A stretch of DNA of 48,293 bases from Actinomycetales bacterium (GCA_018970885.1 JAGWVL010000004.1:1-48293), one strand, 5' to 3'. Counted from the first letter of the stretch, positions 35,262 through 44,055 are shown. Notes: generated by a model not told the origin, from the sequence alone. Made by a program: numbers and translations.

Positions 35262-36464
35262 TTAGACGCGACCACCAAACGGCATCAAACCCTTGATGCT
35301 GTAGATGTTGGAGTACAGCAAGCCTTTACCCTTTGAGTTCGCCTCCCACATCATTCCATTTCCGGCATAAATCGTGATGTGGTGAATAGTCGAAATTGTT
35401 CCCTTGTAGGAATAGAACAAGAGATCTCCTGGAACAAGCTCTTTGAGCGAAACATGCTTTGTGTACCCTGAGTACAGCGCTGAGTTAAGGCGATCCCAGT
35501 TTGGCCAACCTAATCCCGCTGACTTATACGCGGCGTAAACCAAACCAGAACAATCAAATGTATTCGGACCTTGAGTACCCCAAACATAAGGCTTGCGTGC
35601 AAGCACCTGTGATTTAGCAAATGCAACAGCCTTATCGCGTTGATCTTGAGTAGTTCTGATGGTTGAACGTCCTCTAAAGCCTAGATCTGGCCAGATACTC
35701 TTTTGTCCACCAGTTTGTGCAGCAGTTCCCGCTTGGCTTTCTTCAAGCAATGCAAGTTGGCGCTGCTGCTCCAGAGTTGTTCTAACCTTTCGCGCACTCA
35801 TCAACTGGCGCATCAACTCATCTTGAACCTTTTGTAACTTTGCTACTTCCTTAGCTTGCTCAGCCTTCGCATCATCTGCAACTTTTTTAGCAGCTGCTAC
35901 TTTATTTGTTGCGATCAGTTGCACTGCTTTTGCCTCATCTGCAATCTTCTTTGCTTTACGCGCTTCTTCTTCGGCTACTTTAAACCGTGCAAGTGCTACA
36001 GAATTCTGTGCCCCGAGTGTGCTCAAGGTTGAAAGTTGATCAACCAAATCCTGTGGGCCATTTGAACTTAGTAAAGGTTCTATGTCAGTGATGCTTCCAC
36101 CCATAATGTAAGCATTAGCTGCAAGTTTTCCAATTGTTTTATGTGCCTCAGCCACAGCTGCTGCTGTTTCAGCGGCATGCTTTGCTGCAATATTTGCTGC
36201 AGCGGTAGCTATCGCAAGTTCTGCTTGTGCTTTTCTATACAATGCTGTTGCTGCATTAGCTTTTGCTGTTAATGCTCTCAAACTTTGGTTTGCAGCTGCT
36301 AACTTCTTTGCTTGTGCTTCTGCCGCTTTTTTCTTTGCCGCTTCTATTTTCTTTGCCGCTTCAATTTCAGCCAAGGTTGGTTTAGGGGCGGCAAAAGCAG
36401 GTACCGACGAAACCGCCAGCCCTAAAATTACCGCAAGCGAAATCGCCCTAAAACACTTTTTCAC
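35262..36464 (-). CDS. secreted NlpC/P60 peptidoglycan endopeptidase with coiled coil
   Basis: Exported cell-wall hydrolase of the RipA type. The 400 residues have a signal peptide (MKKCFRAISLAVILGLAVSS, cleaved near AFA-AP), a long Ala/Lys-rich coiled coil (about 30-245), and a C-terminal NlpC/P60 domain (about 275-400) with catalytic Cys in NTFDCSGLVYAAY, His in STIHHITIYAG, and third residue near MWEANSK. The start is GTG with a GAAAGG ribosome site six bases upstream. Coiled coils in this class often regulate activity or partner FtsEX-like systems; the adjacent ABC transporter is a different type, so no link is claimed. Confidence 0.9.
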   Translation of the reverse strand: MKKCFRAISLAVILGLAVSSVPAFAAPKPTLAEIEAAKKIEAAKKKAAEAQAKKLAAANQSLRALTAKANAATALYRKAQAELAIATAAANIAAKHAAETAAAVAEAHKTIGKLAANAYIMGGSITDIEPLLSSNGPQDLVDQLSTLSTLGAQNSVALARFKVAEEEARKAKKIADEAKAVQLIATNKVAAAKKVADDAKAEQAKEVAKLQKVQDELMRQLMSARKVRTTLEQQRQLALLEESQAGTAAQTGGQKSIWPDLGFRGRSTIRTTQDQRDKAVAFAKSQVLARKPYVWGTQGPNTFDCSGLVYAAYKSAGLGWPNWDRLNSALYSGYTKHVSLKELVPGDLLFYSYKGTISTIHHITIYAGNGMMWEANSKGKGLLYSNIYSIKGLMPFGGRV

Positions 36465-36501
36465 AATTAACCTTTCGGAGGGAAGGGTTAAAGAATAAAT
36501 G

Positions 36502-36530
36502 CCTAACCTTGGAAAACCACGGTTTTAGGT
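36502..36530 (-). terminator. hairpin after the ABC permease, terminator-like
   Basis: AAAACC and GGTTTT (36513-36518 and 36521-36526) form a perfect six-base-pair hairpin with a two-base loop, embedded in a longer CCTAA/TTAGG pairing. It lies 15-40 bases past the permease stop. The four Ts at the end of the stem could aid termination, but a clean T-run is missing. It could also be part of the NlpC gene leader. Confidence 0.35.
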
Positions 36531-36540
36531 GTGAGTGTCA

Positions 36541-37332
36541 TTAATTAGCTACATCACGTCGAACAAAGAGAATCGATGCGACTAGAGCACCAACTGCAAC
36601 ATAAGCACCTCCGGTAGCAAGCGCGTGTGAATAGCTCACATCTGCATTTCCTCCAGTTGCAATTATCGATAACTGTGATCCGGGCAGCCATGATTGTGTT
36701 GAGTTCTTAACCGCTACCAGCAAATTCTCAACGATTAGTAACCATAGAACCCCCAAGGAAATTGCGCTGATTGGAGAACGTAACAGCAAGCCCAGCACCA
36801 TTCCTATGATCCCAAAGCCGATGACTGAGATAACAACGTTGATAAATGTTGTGTATAAAAACTCGATTCCTTCAGGTGAAAACCACAGTTCGGTAGATAC
36901 ATCTACGGTAGGTGCCAAAATTACAGATGTGGCAATACTAATAATTGCAGATAACACAATCATCGCTAATGCAAAAATTATCATTGAGATTAGTTTTCCG
37001 GCCAGAATCTTCATTCGGCTTGGTTGGCGGATCAACAGATTGCGCAAGGTTCCATAGGTGTACTCCTGAGCGGTTTGCGCTGCAAAAACACACAAGGCGA
37101 TGATTCCTAAGAAGCCACCCACACTTGAAAAGCCTTGAACTCCACCACTAGCTAGTGCCAATACCTCGCGGCTAATTACTCGCCCACGATCGGCGTTTCC
37201 TTGGGGTGAATCAATTAATAAGTACAGCAACGCTGAAAAGAGTCCACTAAAAAATACAACCGCTCCCATGGTTCCTAAAAATAGAGTCGGGCGACGTAAC
37301 TTACGAAGTTCTGCTCTCATGACGTTAAACAT
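36541..37332 (-). CDS. ABC-2 type transporter permease
   Basis: A 263-residue integral membrane protein with six predicted helices, starting MFNVMRAELRKLRRPTLF. It has the typical ABC-2 layout: long first extracytoplasmic loop, then the segment TYGTLRNLLIRQPSRMKILAGKL that contacts the ATPase, and a helix pair near the C-terminus. Overlaps the ATPase stop by one base (TAATG), so the two form one exporter. Substrate unknown; BcrAB/NatAB-type exporters in this class carry peptides, sodium or antibiotics. Confidence 0.85.
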   Translation of the reverse strand: MFNVMRAELRKLRRPTLFLGTMGAVVFFSGLFSALLYLLIDSPQGNADRGRVISREVLALASGGVQGFSSVGGFLGIIALCVFAAQTAQEYTYGTLRNLLIRQPSRMKILAGKLISMIIFALAMIVLSAIISIATSVILAPTVDVSTELWFSPEGIEFLYTTFINVVISVIGFGIIGMVLGLLLRSPISAISLGVLWLLIVENLLVAVKNSTQSWLPGSQLSIIATGGNADVSYSHALATGGAYVAVGALVASILFVRRDVAN

Positions 37333-38237
37333 TACTTATCACCTGTCATTTCAAAAAATGTTTCTTCAAGGTTTGGTAGCTGTGGCGCTAATTGCGCCAG
37401 GGTAATTCCTGCATCAAAGGCTGCCTTGTTGAGTATCGGTGCCCAATCCATTGGGGCCAAGATGTGAACAGAATCATTTCGAATGGCAGCATGATGTCCG
37501 GATTTTTCTGCAATCTCCGCAATTCTAGAAAGATCAGAATAATTTAGTGATTTCGCAATAATTGTTGGCTGTTGTTTAGTCATCAGCTCACCGATTGGTC
37601 CAGCGAAAACGATCTCACCTTTTCGGAGCATTACGATGTGATCACTAATGATTTCAAGTTCAGAAAGTAAGTGAGAAGAGACAAAGACGGTTATTCCATC
37701 ATTTGCTAAATCACGGAGCAATGCACGAACCTCTTGAATGCCTTCTGGATCTAGTCCATTTGTTGGTTCATCTAACATAAGTAACTTAGGATCTGGCAAT
37801 AACGCTGCAGCAATACCTAAGCGCTGCTTCATTCCTAAGGAATAAGTCTTGTACTTTGATTTTCCGCGCTCACCTAAACCAACTTTTTCTAACAAAGTCT
37901 GTACACGTTCAACTGGAAATCCGCCAAGGCGTGCAAGCACCATCAAATTTTCTTGTCCTGATAACGCTGGATAAAAAGCTGGCCCTTCAATCATGGCACC
38001 GACTCTGCTTAAGTACTTGTCTGGATATTCAATGGGCTCACCAAGAATGTGGCCTTGTCCAGTGGTTGGGGTAATTAGACCCAAAAGCATTCGCATAGTT
38101 GTTGTCTTGCCCGAGCCATTTGGGCCAACAAAGCCACACACCGTTCCGAGTGGAACTTCAAAGTTGATGTGTGAGACCGCTAGGCGATCGTCATACTTTT
38201 TAGATAGATCTGAGACTGATATTGCAGTATTTGGCAT
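37332..38237 (-). CDS. ABC transporter ATP-binding protein (CcmA/BcrA type)
   Basis: A 301-residue ATPase that pairs with the downstream permease. Motifs: Walker A GPNGSGKTTTMRM, Q-loop region, signature YSLGMKQRLGIAAALL, Walker B LLMLDEPTNGLDP, and switch His in VFVSSHLLSEL. The C-terminal 80 residues form the regulatory extension common to BcrA/DrrA-type exporters. Divergent from metZ with 26 bases between the starts, so both promoters must be compact. No clean TANNNT-N6 box is seen here. Confidence 0.92.
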   Translation of the reverse strand: MPNTAISVSDLSKKYDDRLAVSHINFEVPLGTVCGFVGPNGSGKTTTMRMLLGLITPTTGQGHILGEPIEYPDKYLSRVGAMIEGPAFYPALSGQENLMVLARLGGFPVERVQTLLEKVGLGERGKSKYKTYSLGMKQRLGIAAALLPDPKLLMLDEPTNGLDPEGIQEVRALLRDLANDGITVFVSSHLLSELEIISDHIVMLRKGEIVFAGPIGELMTKQQPTIIAKSLNYSDLSRIAEIAEKSGHHAAIRNDSVHILAPMDWAPILNKAAFDAGITLAQLAPQLPNLEETFFEMTGDK

Positions 38238-38263
38238 GCCCCTTACTCTGCCACAATTGGCCT

Positions 38264-39490
38264 ATGAGCAATCGACCTTGGGGGTATCAGCCCCGTCAGG
38301 AAACACTGGGACCTGACTGGGAATTACATCCACAAACACATTCAGTACGTGCTGGTCTTGCTCGCACCGGTTTTGGAGAAACATCTGAAGCGCTTTTTCT
38401 AAACAGCGGTTTTACATACTCCTCAGCTGAAGAAGCATTTGATTCATTTGCAGAAGAAACTGATCACTACCTTTATAGCCGTTTCCATAATCCAACAATT
38501 GCAATGTTTGAAAAGCGTTTAGCTGCAATCGAAGGCGCTGAAATGTGCGTTGCAACAGGTTCTGGAATGTCTGCCATGTTTGCCTCTCTTGCCTGCCTTG
38601 TTGAACAAGGTGATCACGTCGTTGCATCTGCCGCGATGTTCTCTTCTTGTCATGTTGTCATAACTGAGTTCTTACCAAAATGGGGTGTTACCTTTGAACT
38701 TGTAAAAGGAAATGATCCAGACGTTTGGGCAAAAGCACTTAATAAGCCAACTAAGGCTGTATTTATTGAAACACCAAGTAATCCATTACTTGAAATCGTT
38801 GATATAGCAATGGTGAGCAAACTTGCTCACAAAGTTGGAGCAACGGTAATTGTTGACAATGTGATGGCATCCCCTGTTTTGCAGAAGCCACTAACACTTG
38901 GAGCAGATGTTGTTATGTACTCAGCAACTAAGCACATTGATGGACAAGGTCGAGTTCTTGCCGGTGCATTGCTGGGCTCTGCTCCATACATTCAGGAAAA
39001 ACTTTTGCCTTTTGTACGTCACACAGGACCAGCACTCAGTGCATTTAATGCTTGGGTACTAGTTAAGTCATTAGAAACTATGCACATGCGGGTCGAGAGT
39101 ATGGTTTCAAATGCCCAAGCTGTTGCAGAATTCCTTGAAAAGCAACCTGCGATCAAATCGGTACGCTACCCAGGATTAAAATCTCATCCAGCTCATGAGT
39201 TAGCGATGAAGCAAATGAACAATGGTGGTGGATCAACTATTGGAATTGAGTTCAAAGGCCCACAAGAAGAGGTGTTTGCCTTTATGAACAAGCTTCGGGT
39301 TATCGATATTTCAAATAACTTGGGCGATAGCAAGTCATTGATAACCCATCCATCATCAACTACTCATCGTCGCTTAGCGCCAGAGGTTCAGGCGGACATG
39401 GGAATTACCCCATCAGTTCTTCGTCTATCAGTCGGCTTAGAGCACTCAAGCGACTTGATTAAGGATTTACAGCAAGCTTTAGCGAAGTAG
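38264..39490 (+). CDS. metZ: O-succinylhomoserine sulfhydrylase (MetZ)
   Basis: PLP enzyme of the Cys/Met metabolism family that makes homocysteine from O-succinylhomoserine and sulfide. The start is set at 38264 (MSNRPWGYQPRQETLG); the upstream extension overlaps the divergent ABC gene. At 408 residues it matches actinobacterial MetZ, with YSRFHNPTIAMFEKRL, ATGSGMSAM, the substrate loop ETPSNPLLEIVD, the PLP lysine in SATKHIDGQGRVL, and DSKSLITHPSSTTH. A CACAAT box six bases upstream of the ATG is an imperfect leaderless -10. Tail overlaps ctaB by 12 bases. Confidence 0.9.
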   Translation: MSNRPWGYQPRQETLGPDWELHPQTHSVRAGLARTGFGETSEALFLNSGFTYSSAEEAFDSFAEETDHYLYSRFHNPTIAMFEKRLAAIEGAEMCVATGSGMSAMFASLACLVEQGDHVVASAAMFSSCHVVITEFLPKWGVTFELVKGNDPDVWAKALNKPTKAVFIETPSNPLLEIVDIAMVSKLAHKVGATVIVDNVMASPVLQKPLTLGADVVMYSATKHIDGQGRVLAGALLGSAPYIQEKLLPFVRHTGPALSAFNAWVLVKSLETMHMRVESMVSNAQAVAEFLEKQPAIKSVRYPGLKSHPAHELAMKQMNNGGGSTIGIEFKGPQEEVFAFMNKLRVIDISNNLGDSKSLITHPSSTTHRRLAPEVQADMGITPSVLRLSVGLEHSSDLIKDLQQALAK

Positions 39491-40348
39491 TTCTGCAACT
39501 ACCAACAAAACTGATAGCAAGCTTAAGTAGGTAATTGACCACTGAAAAATCTTTCCAGCAACGTTTGCATACTCTGGAGATCCTTCTTTAAGTGCGAAGA
39601 GTTGACGAGCAAATACAACTCCAAGCATTACCGTGACCACAAGTGACCACGTTGGTAAATCCGCTGCAAGATTTAACCAAATCGATGAGGTGATCATCAT
39701 GATTGTGTGGAACCACATCTGCTTAAGAACTCGAGCCTTGGTTGCAACGACAGGAAGCATTGGAGTTCCCGCAGCAGCGTAATCATCCTTGTACTTAATC
39801 GCTAACGCCCAGAAATGTGGAGGCGTCCAAAAGAAAATCACAAAGAAAAATGCCCAAGCAATTGGCGACAATGAGTTAGTTACCGCTGACCATCCGATTA
39901 AAACCGGCATACAACCTGCTGCACCACCCCACACAATGTTTTGAGCAGTGCGCTGCTTTAAAGTCATTGTATAGACAACAACATAGAAAACAATTGCGAT
40001 CAACGCTAGTAGCGTTGCCAATGGTGTTGTAAAGTTCCAAAACAAAAGCAATGAAAGTGATCCAATTAACGATGCAAAAATTGTTGCATGTGTCTTAGAG
40101 ATTTGACCAGTAACAATCGGACGCTTTGCTGTACGCGACATCAACTTATCTAAATCACTTTCGATCACCATGTTAAATGCGTTTGCACTTCCGGCAGCTA
40201 AAGTCCCAGCAAAAATAGTTGCGATCGCTAATCCAAAATCTGGCAACCCTTCAGCAGCTAAAACCATCGCCGGTAATGTTGAAACGAGAAGGAGTTCAAC
40301 CACTCGTAACTTCATTAGATCGAGGTATCCCCGCATCGCGCTGCTCAC
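39479..40348 (-). CDS. ctaB: protoheme IX farnesyltransferase (CtaB)
   Basis: UbiA-family membrane enzyme that converts heme B to heme O for the aa3-type oxidase. The 289 residues have about nine helices and both prenyl-diphosphate motifs: NAFNMVIESDLDKLMSRTAKRP and the later DDYAAAGTPMLPV. The start is GTG, placed by a TAATCT box exactly six bases upstream; an ATG four codons on is an alternative. Overlaps metZ tail to tail. Confidence 0.93.
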   Translation of the reverse strand: MSSAMRGYLDLMKLRVVELLLVSTLPAMVLAAEGLPDFGLAIATIFAGTLAAGSANAFNMVIESDLDKLMSRTAKRPIVTGQISKTHATIFASLIGSLSLLLFWNFTTPLATLLALIAIVFYVVVYTMTLKQRTAQNIVWGGAAGCMPVLIGWSAVTNSLSPIAWAFFFVIFFWTPPHFWALAIKYKDDYAAAGTPMLPVVATKARVLKQMWFHTIMMITSSIWLNLAADLPTWSLVVTVMLGVVFARQLFALKEGSPEYANVAGKIFQWSITYLSLLSVLLVVAELLR

Positions 40349-40354
40349 CCGCCA

Positions 40355-40360
40355 AGATTA
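40355..40360 (-). promoter_or_regulatory. leaderless -10 box TAATCT for ctaB
   Basis: TAATCT, six bases, then the GTG start at 40348 on the minus strand. It shows that the pattern also serves GTG starts. Confidence 0.6.
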
Positions 40361-40436
40361 CTCAGCCTTTCGGAGTGTGCCTCCCAGACCTCTCACAGAG
40401 ACAATAGTTACCTTGCTCTCAACGAAGGGATTTACG

Positions 40437-40775
40437 GTGACTGAGAACAAGAAGCCTGAATGGTTTGAGATTATTGATGCAGATGAGAAGCCAGCTCCAC
40501 GCAAGGTATCAAAAACCCGTCCCATAAGCGCGATTCTTGTTACTGGTCTCATGCTGGGAATTGGTTTTGTTATCGTCCAATCTCAGGATCAAACACCTGC
40601 ATCTGCAACATCTGCCGGTGTCAGACAAGTCCAATCAGCACACGCAAATCCAACAACCGCAGATGATTCAGTTAATGAGGTTACAGCAGCCAATAATGTA
40701 GCCAATCCATCAATAGCGAACTTACCTACTAGTGGCGGAGTTGACGATCATGATGATGAAGGGGATGACGACTAA
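40437..40775 (+). CDS. small single-helix membrane protein with acidic His/Asp tail
   Basis: A 112-residue protein of unknown family. The start is the GTG at 40437, chosen because AAGGGA lies about six bases upstream and because the earlier open frame only overlaps ctaB. Residues 1-25 are hydrophilic, 28-46 form one membrane helix (ISAILVTGLMLGIGFVIV), and the rest is low-complexity Ala/Thr/Asn-rich, ending in DDHDDEGDDD. Topology should put the acidic tail outside. The tail could bind metal ions. The propeller gene begins 16 bases downstream. Confidence 0.65.
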   Translation: MTENKKPEWFEIIDADEKPAPRKVSKTRPISAILVTGLMLGIGFVIVQSQDQTPASATSAGVRQVQSAHANPTTADDSVNEVTAANNVANPSIANLPTSGGVDDHDDEGDDD

Positions 40776-40779
40776 CTAG

Positions 40780-40785
40780 TACAGT
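40780..40785 (+). promoter_or_regulatory. leaderless -10 box TACAGT for the propeller gene
   Basis: TACAGT, six bases, then the ATG at 40792, within the 16-base gap after the small membrane protein. Confidence 0.6.
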
Positions 40786-40791
40786 TAGTAA

Positions 40792-41865
40792 ATGCGCTTT
40801 AAATTTTTACTTTCGCTTTTACTAATTTCGTTCTGTGCTCCTGCAACTCCTGCACAAGGCGAAGATACTTCCCCAACTATGAAGTTGATCTACACGATTA
40901 ATGGATCAATATCGCCAAAATCTGTTCGCTCATCAGGTGATGGTGTCGTTAGTGCACACAACATGATGTATCGGCATTCGGTAACGATATATGACGCAAA
41001 AACTTTCGAGCTCTTGCACACCGTCTCCGACTCTGTTTCATTAAAAGATTTTGGTCATTCAAAAATCGACGGAAGCTATAAGGGTGCACCTGTTGAGGGA
41101 ACTTTTTCTCCAGATGGTAAGTATCTATATGTAAGTAACTACTCGATGTATGGTAAAGGTTATAACAAAGAAGGACATGACACTTGCTCACCTTCATCTG
41201 GCTATGACAAGAGTTTTGTGTATCGGATTAATCGCATTAACTACCAAATAGATTCGGTCTATCCCGTTGGATCAGTGCCTAAAGTTGTCGAAATTACTCC
41301 GGATAACAAATATGTTTTGGCAGCTAATTGGTGTTCCTATACCGTTTCAGTGATTTCAGTTGAGCAGAACAAAGTTGTCAAGACGGTCAAGATTGGGCGC
41401 TACCCGCGCGGGATAGCTATAAGCAATGACTCTACGAAGGCCTATGTTGCCGAAATGGGTGGTAATCGTATCCATGTGATTAATCTGCAAGATTTTTCAA
41501 CCTCATACATTCCGATTGGAAGTAACCCTCGAGCAATAGTTTTATCTCCTGATAACTCAACGATGTATGTCACGATGAATCTTTCAGGTCGAGTTGCTTC
41601 GTGGGATCTCGTAGCAAATAAAGCTGGTAAGTCTGTTAGAACGGGTGAAGCTGCACGAAGTCTAGCTATCTCAGCTGATGGTTCAGCTCTCTATGTTGTT
41701 AACTTCAAGAGTGACACGATGTCACGTGTTAGGACTAGTGACATGAAAGTTACCCAAAATATCAAGGTCTGTAATGAACCAATTGGTATCTCTTACGATG
41801 TTCCTACCGGTAACACCTGGGTAGCCTGTTACAAAGGACAAATCAAGATCTTTTCAAACAATTAA
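40792..41865 (+). CDS. secreted YVTN-type beta-propeller protein
   Basis: A 357-residue exported protein: signal peptide MRFKFLLSLLLISFCAPATPA, then about seven repeats of the YVTN/lactonase type with the pattern 'YVxxxxxxxVxVIDxxxxxV', as in VVEITPDNKYVLAANWCSY, GIAISNDSTKAYVAEMGGN and AIVLSPDNSTMYVTMN. A Cys-containing insert (HDTCSPSSGYD) is present in the first third. No enzyme site stands out; such propellers bind ligands or cell-surface partners. Its TAA shares TTAA with the convergent dacB stop. Confidence 0.8.
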   Translation: MRFKFLLSLLLISFCAPATPAQGEDTSPTMKLIYTINGSISPKSVRSSGDGVVSAHNMMYRHSVTIYDAKTFELLHTVSDSVSLKDFGHSKIDGSYKGAPVEGTFSPDGKYLYVSNYSMYGKGYNKEGHDTCSPSSGYDKSFVYRINRINYQIDSVYPVGSVPKVVEITPDNKYVLAANWCSYTVSVISVEQNKVVKTVKIGRYPRGIAISNDSTKAYVAEMGGNRIHVINLQDFSTSYIPIGSNPRAIVLSPDNSTMYVTMNLSGRVASWDLVANKAGKSVRTGEAARSLAISADGSALYVVNFKSDTMSRVRTSDMKVTQNIKVCNEPIGISYDVPTGNTWVACYKGQIKIFSNN

Positions 41866-43028
41866 GGTGCTGGAGAAATCTCTGCCGGGATGTTTGGGGC
41901 GGCGATTCTTCCTAAGACTCGATCAATTGCTGCACGGGCTTTGTTGAGCGCAGAATTACCTTTTGCTATCTCATCGGCCAAAGTTACAAAGATATATTCA
42001 CGATCCGTTGATTGAACATAACCTGCAAGGGTTGCTGTTCCATTCAGAGTTCCTGTTTTAGCTCTCACTAAACCTACCGCTGACGGAGCTGTTGTTAAAA
42101 AGCGAGTTCTTAAAGTTCCAGAAACTCCACCAACTGGTAGACCCAAGTAAATTAATGCAAACTTTTCATCTTTGCGTAGCTTGTACAAAAGTTCACCCAT
42201 CAAATGAGCTGTGATCTTGTTTTTCCTCGATAGGCCACTGGCATCTGCAACAACTAACTTTGAATCATCAATTTCAAACTTGGCCAGAATCTCTCTAAAA
42301 ACTTTATCGACACCCTTTTCATCCATACTGAATCCAGCAGCTTTAGCTGACAACCGAGCTAAACGTTCGGCAATTAAGTTATCGCTCCACAGAAGTGTCC
42401 AATCCAAAAGGGCTGCGACCGTTGGAGAGTTTTCAGACACAATCTGCTCACCCATTGAAATGAATGCTTCATCATCTGTTACTGACTTCATGGCAGGCTT
42501 GAAATTTCTCTTTGCCCAAAAGGATTTTAAATTAGCTACATCTTGAGAATAAAGTCCACTATAGATAACTTTGTAATTCTTCAGTGATCCTTTGTTGAAC
42601 TCTTTGACGTAAGTTAGAGTTCGAAAACCCATGTAGGGCAAAGAGGCTCGATTCATTTTGCGAGCAATCTTGTGATCCAAACTAATCCAAGGATCATATG
42701 AGCCTCTAACTATAACCGTTTTGATTTCTGGATTTATACTTACGGTTGTATTGAAAACTGATGTTGCATCTAGGTACTCAACGGTCACAGCACCTGTCAG
42801 CATTTTCATTACCGATGCGGGTTTACGTTGTGAATATGCATTCTTTTCATAGATGACCGCACCTGTACTGCCATCGATAACAATCATCGCTGGGTTTGAA
42901 AGGGTTTGGCTCTGTAGCAATTCATCAAATGCGGCAGGAATTGATTCTGGACCTAACACTGCCTGCGCAGGCAACACTGAAAAAACCGTGGCAAGAATGA
43001 TCGCGATTAATCGGTAAAGAAAAGGCAT
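41862..43028 (-). CDS. dacB: D-alanyl-D-alanine carboxypeptidase/endopeptidase (PBP4 type)
   Basis: Exported class C penicillin-binding protein that trims peptidoglycan peptides. The 388 residues carry a signal peptide (MPFLYRLIAIILATVFSVLPAQA), the active-site SxxK in RKPASVMKML (near residue 70), SDN in LLWSDNLIAERLA, and KTG in RAKTGTLNGTATLAGYV. A PBP4-type insert lies between SxxK and SxN. It follows the four-helix membrane protein by nine bases and is likely cotranscribed. A dacB lies in the matching mycobacterial region beyond tilS. Confidence 0.92.
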   Translation of the reverse strand: MPFLYRLIAIILATVFSVLPAQAVLGPESIPAAFDELLQSQTLSNPAMIVIDGSTGAVIYEKNAYSQRKPASVMKMLTGAVTVEYLDATSVFNTTVSINPEIKTVIVRGSYDPWISLDHKIARKMNRASLPYMGFRTLTYVKEFNKGSLKNYKVIYSGLYSQDVANLKSFWAKRNFKPAMKSVTDDEAFISMGEQIVSENSPTVAALLDWTLLWSDNLIAERLARLSAKAAGFSMDEKGVDKVFREILAKFEIDDSKLVVADASGLSRKNKITAHLMGELLYKLRKDEKFALIYLGLPVGGVSGTLRTRFLTTAPSAVGLVRAKTGTLNGTATLAGYVQSTDREYIFVTLADEIAKGNSALNKARAAIDRVLGRIAAPNIPAEISPAP

Positions 43029-43037
43029 TATTTCTTT

Positions 43038-43385
43038 CTAGCGCCAGGACGCTATAACGATGTTTGTAATTGTAAGGCCAATCATCATCAACCAAACATT
43101 CTTTGAAAGCTCTGGCTTTTTAACATTTTTATAACCCAGTGACAAGATAACAACAAGGATCACAAACTTAATGCCAACCTTTGTATGGTTTAAGATCTCA
43201 TCAGGTTTAACTGTTTCATGTAGTCCGACCAAGATTAAACCAGCAACAAGTGCGGTCAATCCGGCATGAAGTACCCCAGGATTTAAGGTACGGGGGGACT
43301 TATTAGACTGCAATAAAAGTAGAACTAAAATGCCGAGAACAGAGAGAAGATGAATTACATACGCGACCGTGTTGATAGCTGACAT
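43038..43385 (-). CDS. four-helix membrane protein of unknown function
   Basis: A 115-residue protein with four predicted helices (about residues 5-25, 38-58, 69-85, 95-113). Notable is HAGLTALVAGLILVGLHE and the helix FVILVVILSLGYKNV. Conserved in actinobacteria as a hypothetical membrane protein; I do not recognise a function. It heads a two-gene unit with dacB and starts leaderless from the box at 43392-43397. Confidence 0.7.
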   Translation of the reverse strand: MSAINTVAYVIHLLSVLGILVLLLLQSNKSPRTLNPGVLHAGLTALVAGLILVGLHETVKPDEILNHTKVGIKFVILVVILSLGYKNVKKPELSKNVWLMMIGLTITNIVIASWR

Positions 43386-43391
43386 GCATTC

Positions 43392-43397
43392 AGTTTA
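43392..43397 (-). promoter_or_regulatory. leaderless -10 box TAAACT for the membrane protein/dacB unit
   Basis: On the minus strand TAAACT is followed by six bases and the ATG at 43385. Its first two bases are shared with the plus-strand box at 43396-43401. Confidence 0.7.
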
Positions 43398-43401
43398 GAG
43401 T
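43396..43401 (+). promoter_or_regulatory. leaderless -10 box TAGAGT for the TrmH gene
   Basis: TAGAGT, six bases, then the ATG at 43408. The two divergent boxes overlap by TA, so the whole 22-base spacer is used by both promoters. Confidence 0.7.
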
Positions 43402-43407
43402 GCATAC

Positions 43408-44055
43408 ATGTCTTCTCCAACAACCCCAGCCAGTATCGGCCCAGGTGAATTTTTCCCTGTTGTTGGTGTTGGACCTCATAGCAAGCCTTGGCCAGAAGGT
43501 GATCAATACGATCCTGAATTATTACTGAATGGTGATCGCAGAAATGTCCTAGATCGCTATCGCTATTGGAGCGTGGAAGCGATCGTCGCAGATTTGAATA
43601 CCAAGCGGCATAAATTACAGATTGCAATTGAAAATTGGCAACATGACCTCAATATTGGATCAATTGTCAGAACTGCAAATGCTTTCAATGTTTCTGGAGT
43701 GCATATTGTTGGCAAACGCGATTGGAATAAGCGTGGTGCAATGGTGACTGATCGATATCTAACTGTTATTCACCATCCAACAATTGAAGATTTTGTAAAA
43801 TACTGCCAAGAAAATAACCTTCCAATCATTGGCATAGACAATGTGCCAAGTTCAAAGAAATTGGAATCAGCAACCTTGCCTGAGAGTTGTGTCCTTTTAT
43901 TTGGTCAAGAGGGTGCGGGTATGTCTGATGAGGGAATCGCTGCTTGCGAAGTTTTGTATGAAATAAATCAATATGGTTCGACACGTTCCATGAATGCATC
44001 AGCAGCAGGTGCAATCGCGATGTATCACTGGGCCTTACAACACCTACCGCGATGA
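43408..44055 (+). CDS. TrmH/SpoU family RNA 2'-O-methyltransferase
   Basis: A 215-residue SPOUT methyltransferase acting on tRNA or rRNA ribose with S-adenosylmethionine. Motif 1 is HDLNIGSIVRTANAFNVSG with the catalytic Arg, motif 2 is VLLFGQEGAGMSDEGI, and motif 3 is INQYGSTRSMNASAAGAIAMY, forming the knotted cofactor site. An N-terminal segment of about 70 residues has no recognised RNA-binding fold. The target nucleotide cannot be read from sequence. Overlaps the MFS gene by four bases. Confidence 0.9.
   Translation: MSSPTTPASIGPGEFFPVVGVGPHSKPWPEGDQYDPELLLNGDRRNVLDRYRYWSVEAIVADLNTKRHKLQIAIENWQHDLNIGSIVRTANAFNVSGVHIVGKRDWNKRGAMVTDRYLTVIHHPTIEDFVKYCQENNLPIIGIDNVPSSKKLESATLPESCVLLFGQEGAGMSDEGIAACEVLYEINQYGSTRSMNASAAGAIAMYHWALQHLPR

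Noticed and set aside
36465-36540. c-di-AMP (ydaO-type) riboswitch before the NlpC/P60 gene
   Set aside because: The leader is only about 76 bases and lacks the conserved ydaO segments; the hairpin is better explained as terminator-like.
40170-40436. Upstream extension of the small membrane protein
   Set aside because: It is antisense to ctaB; the GTG at 40437 with a good ribosome site explains the gene.
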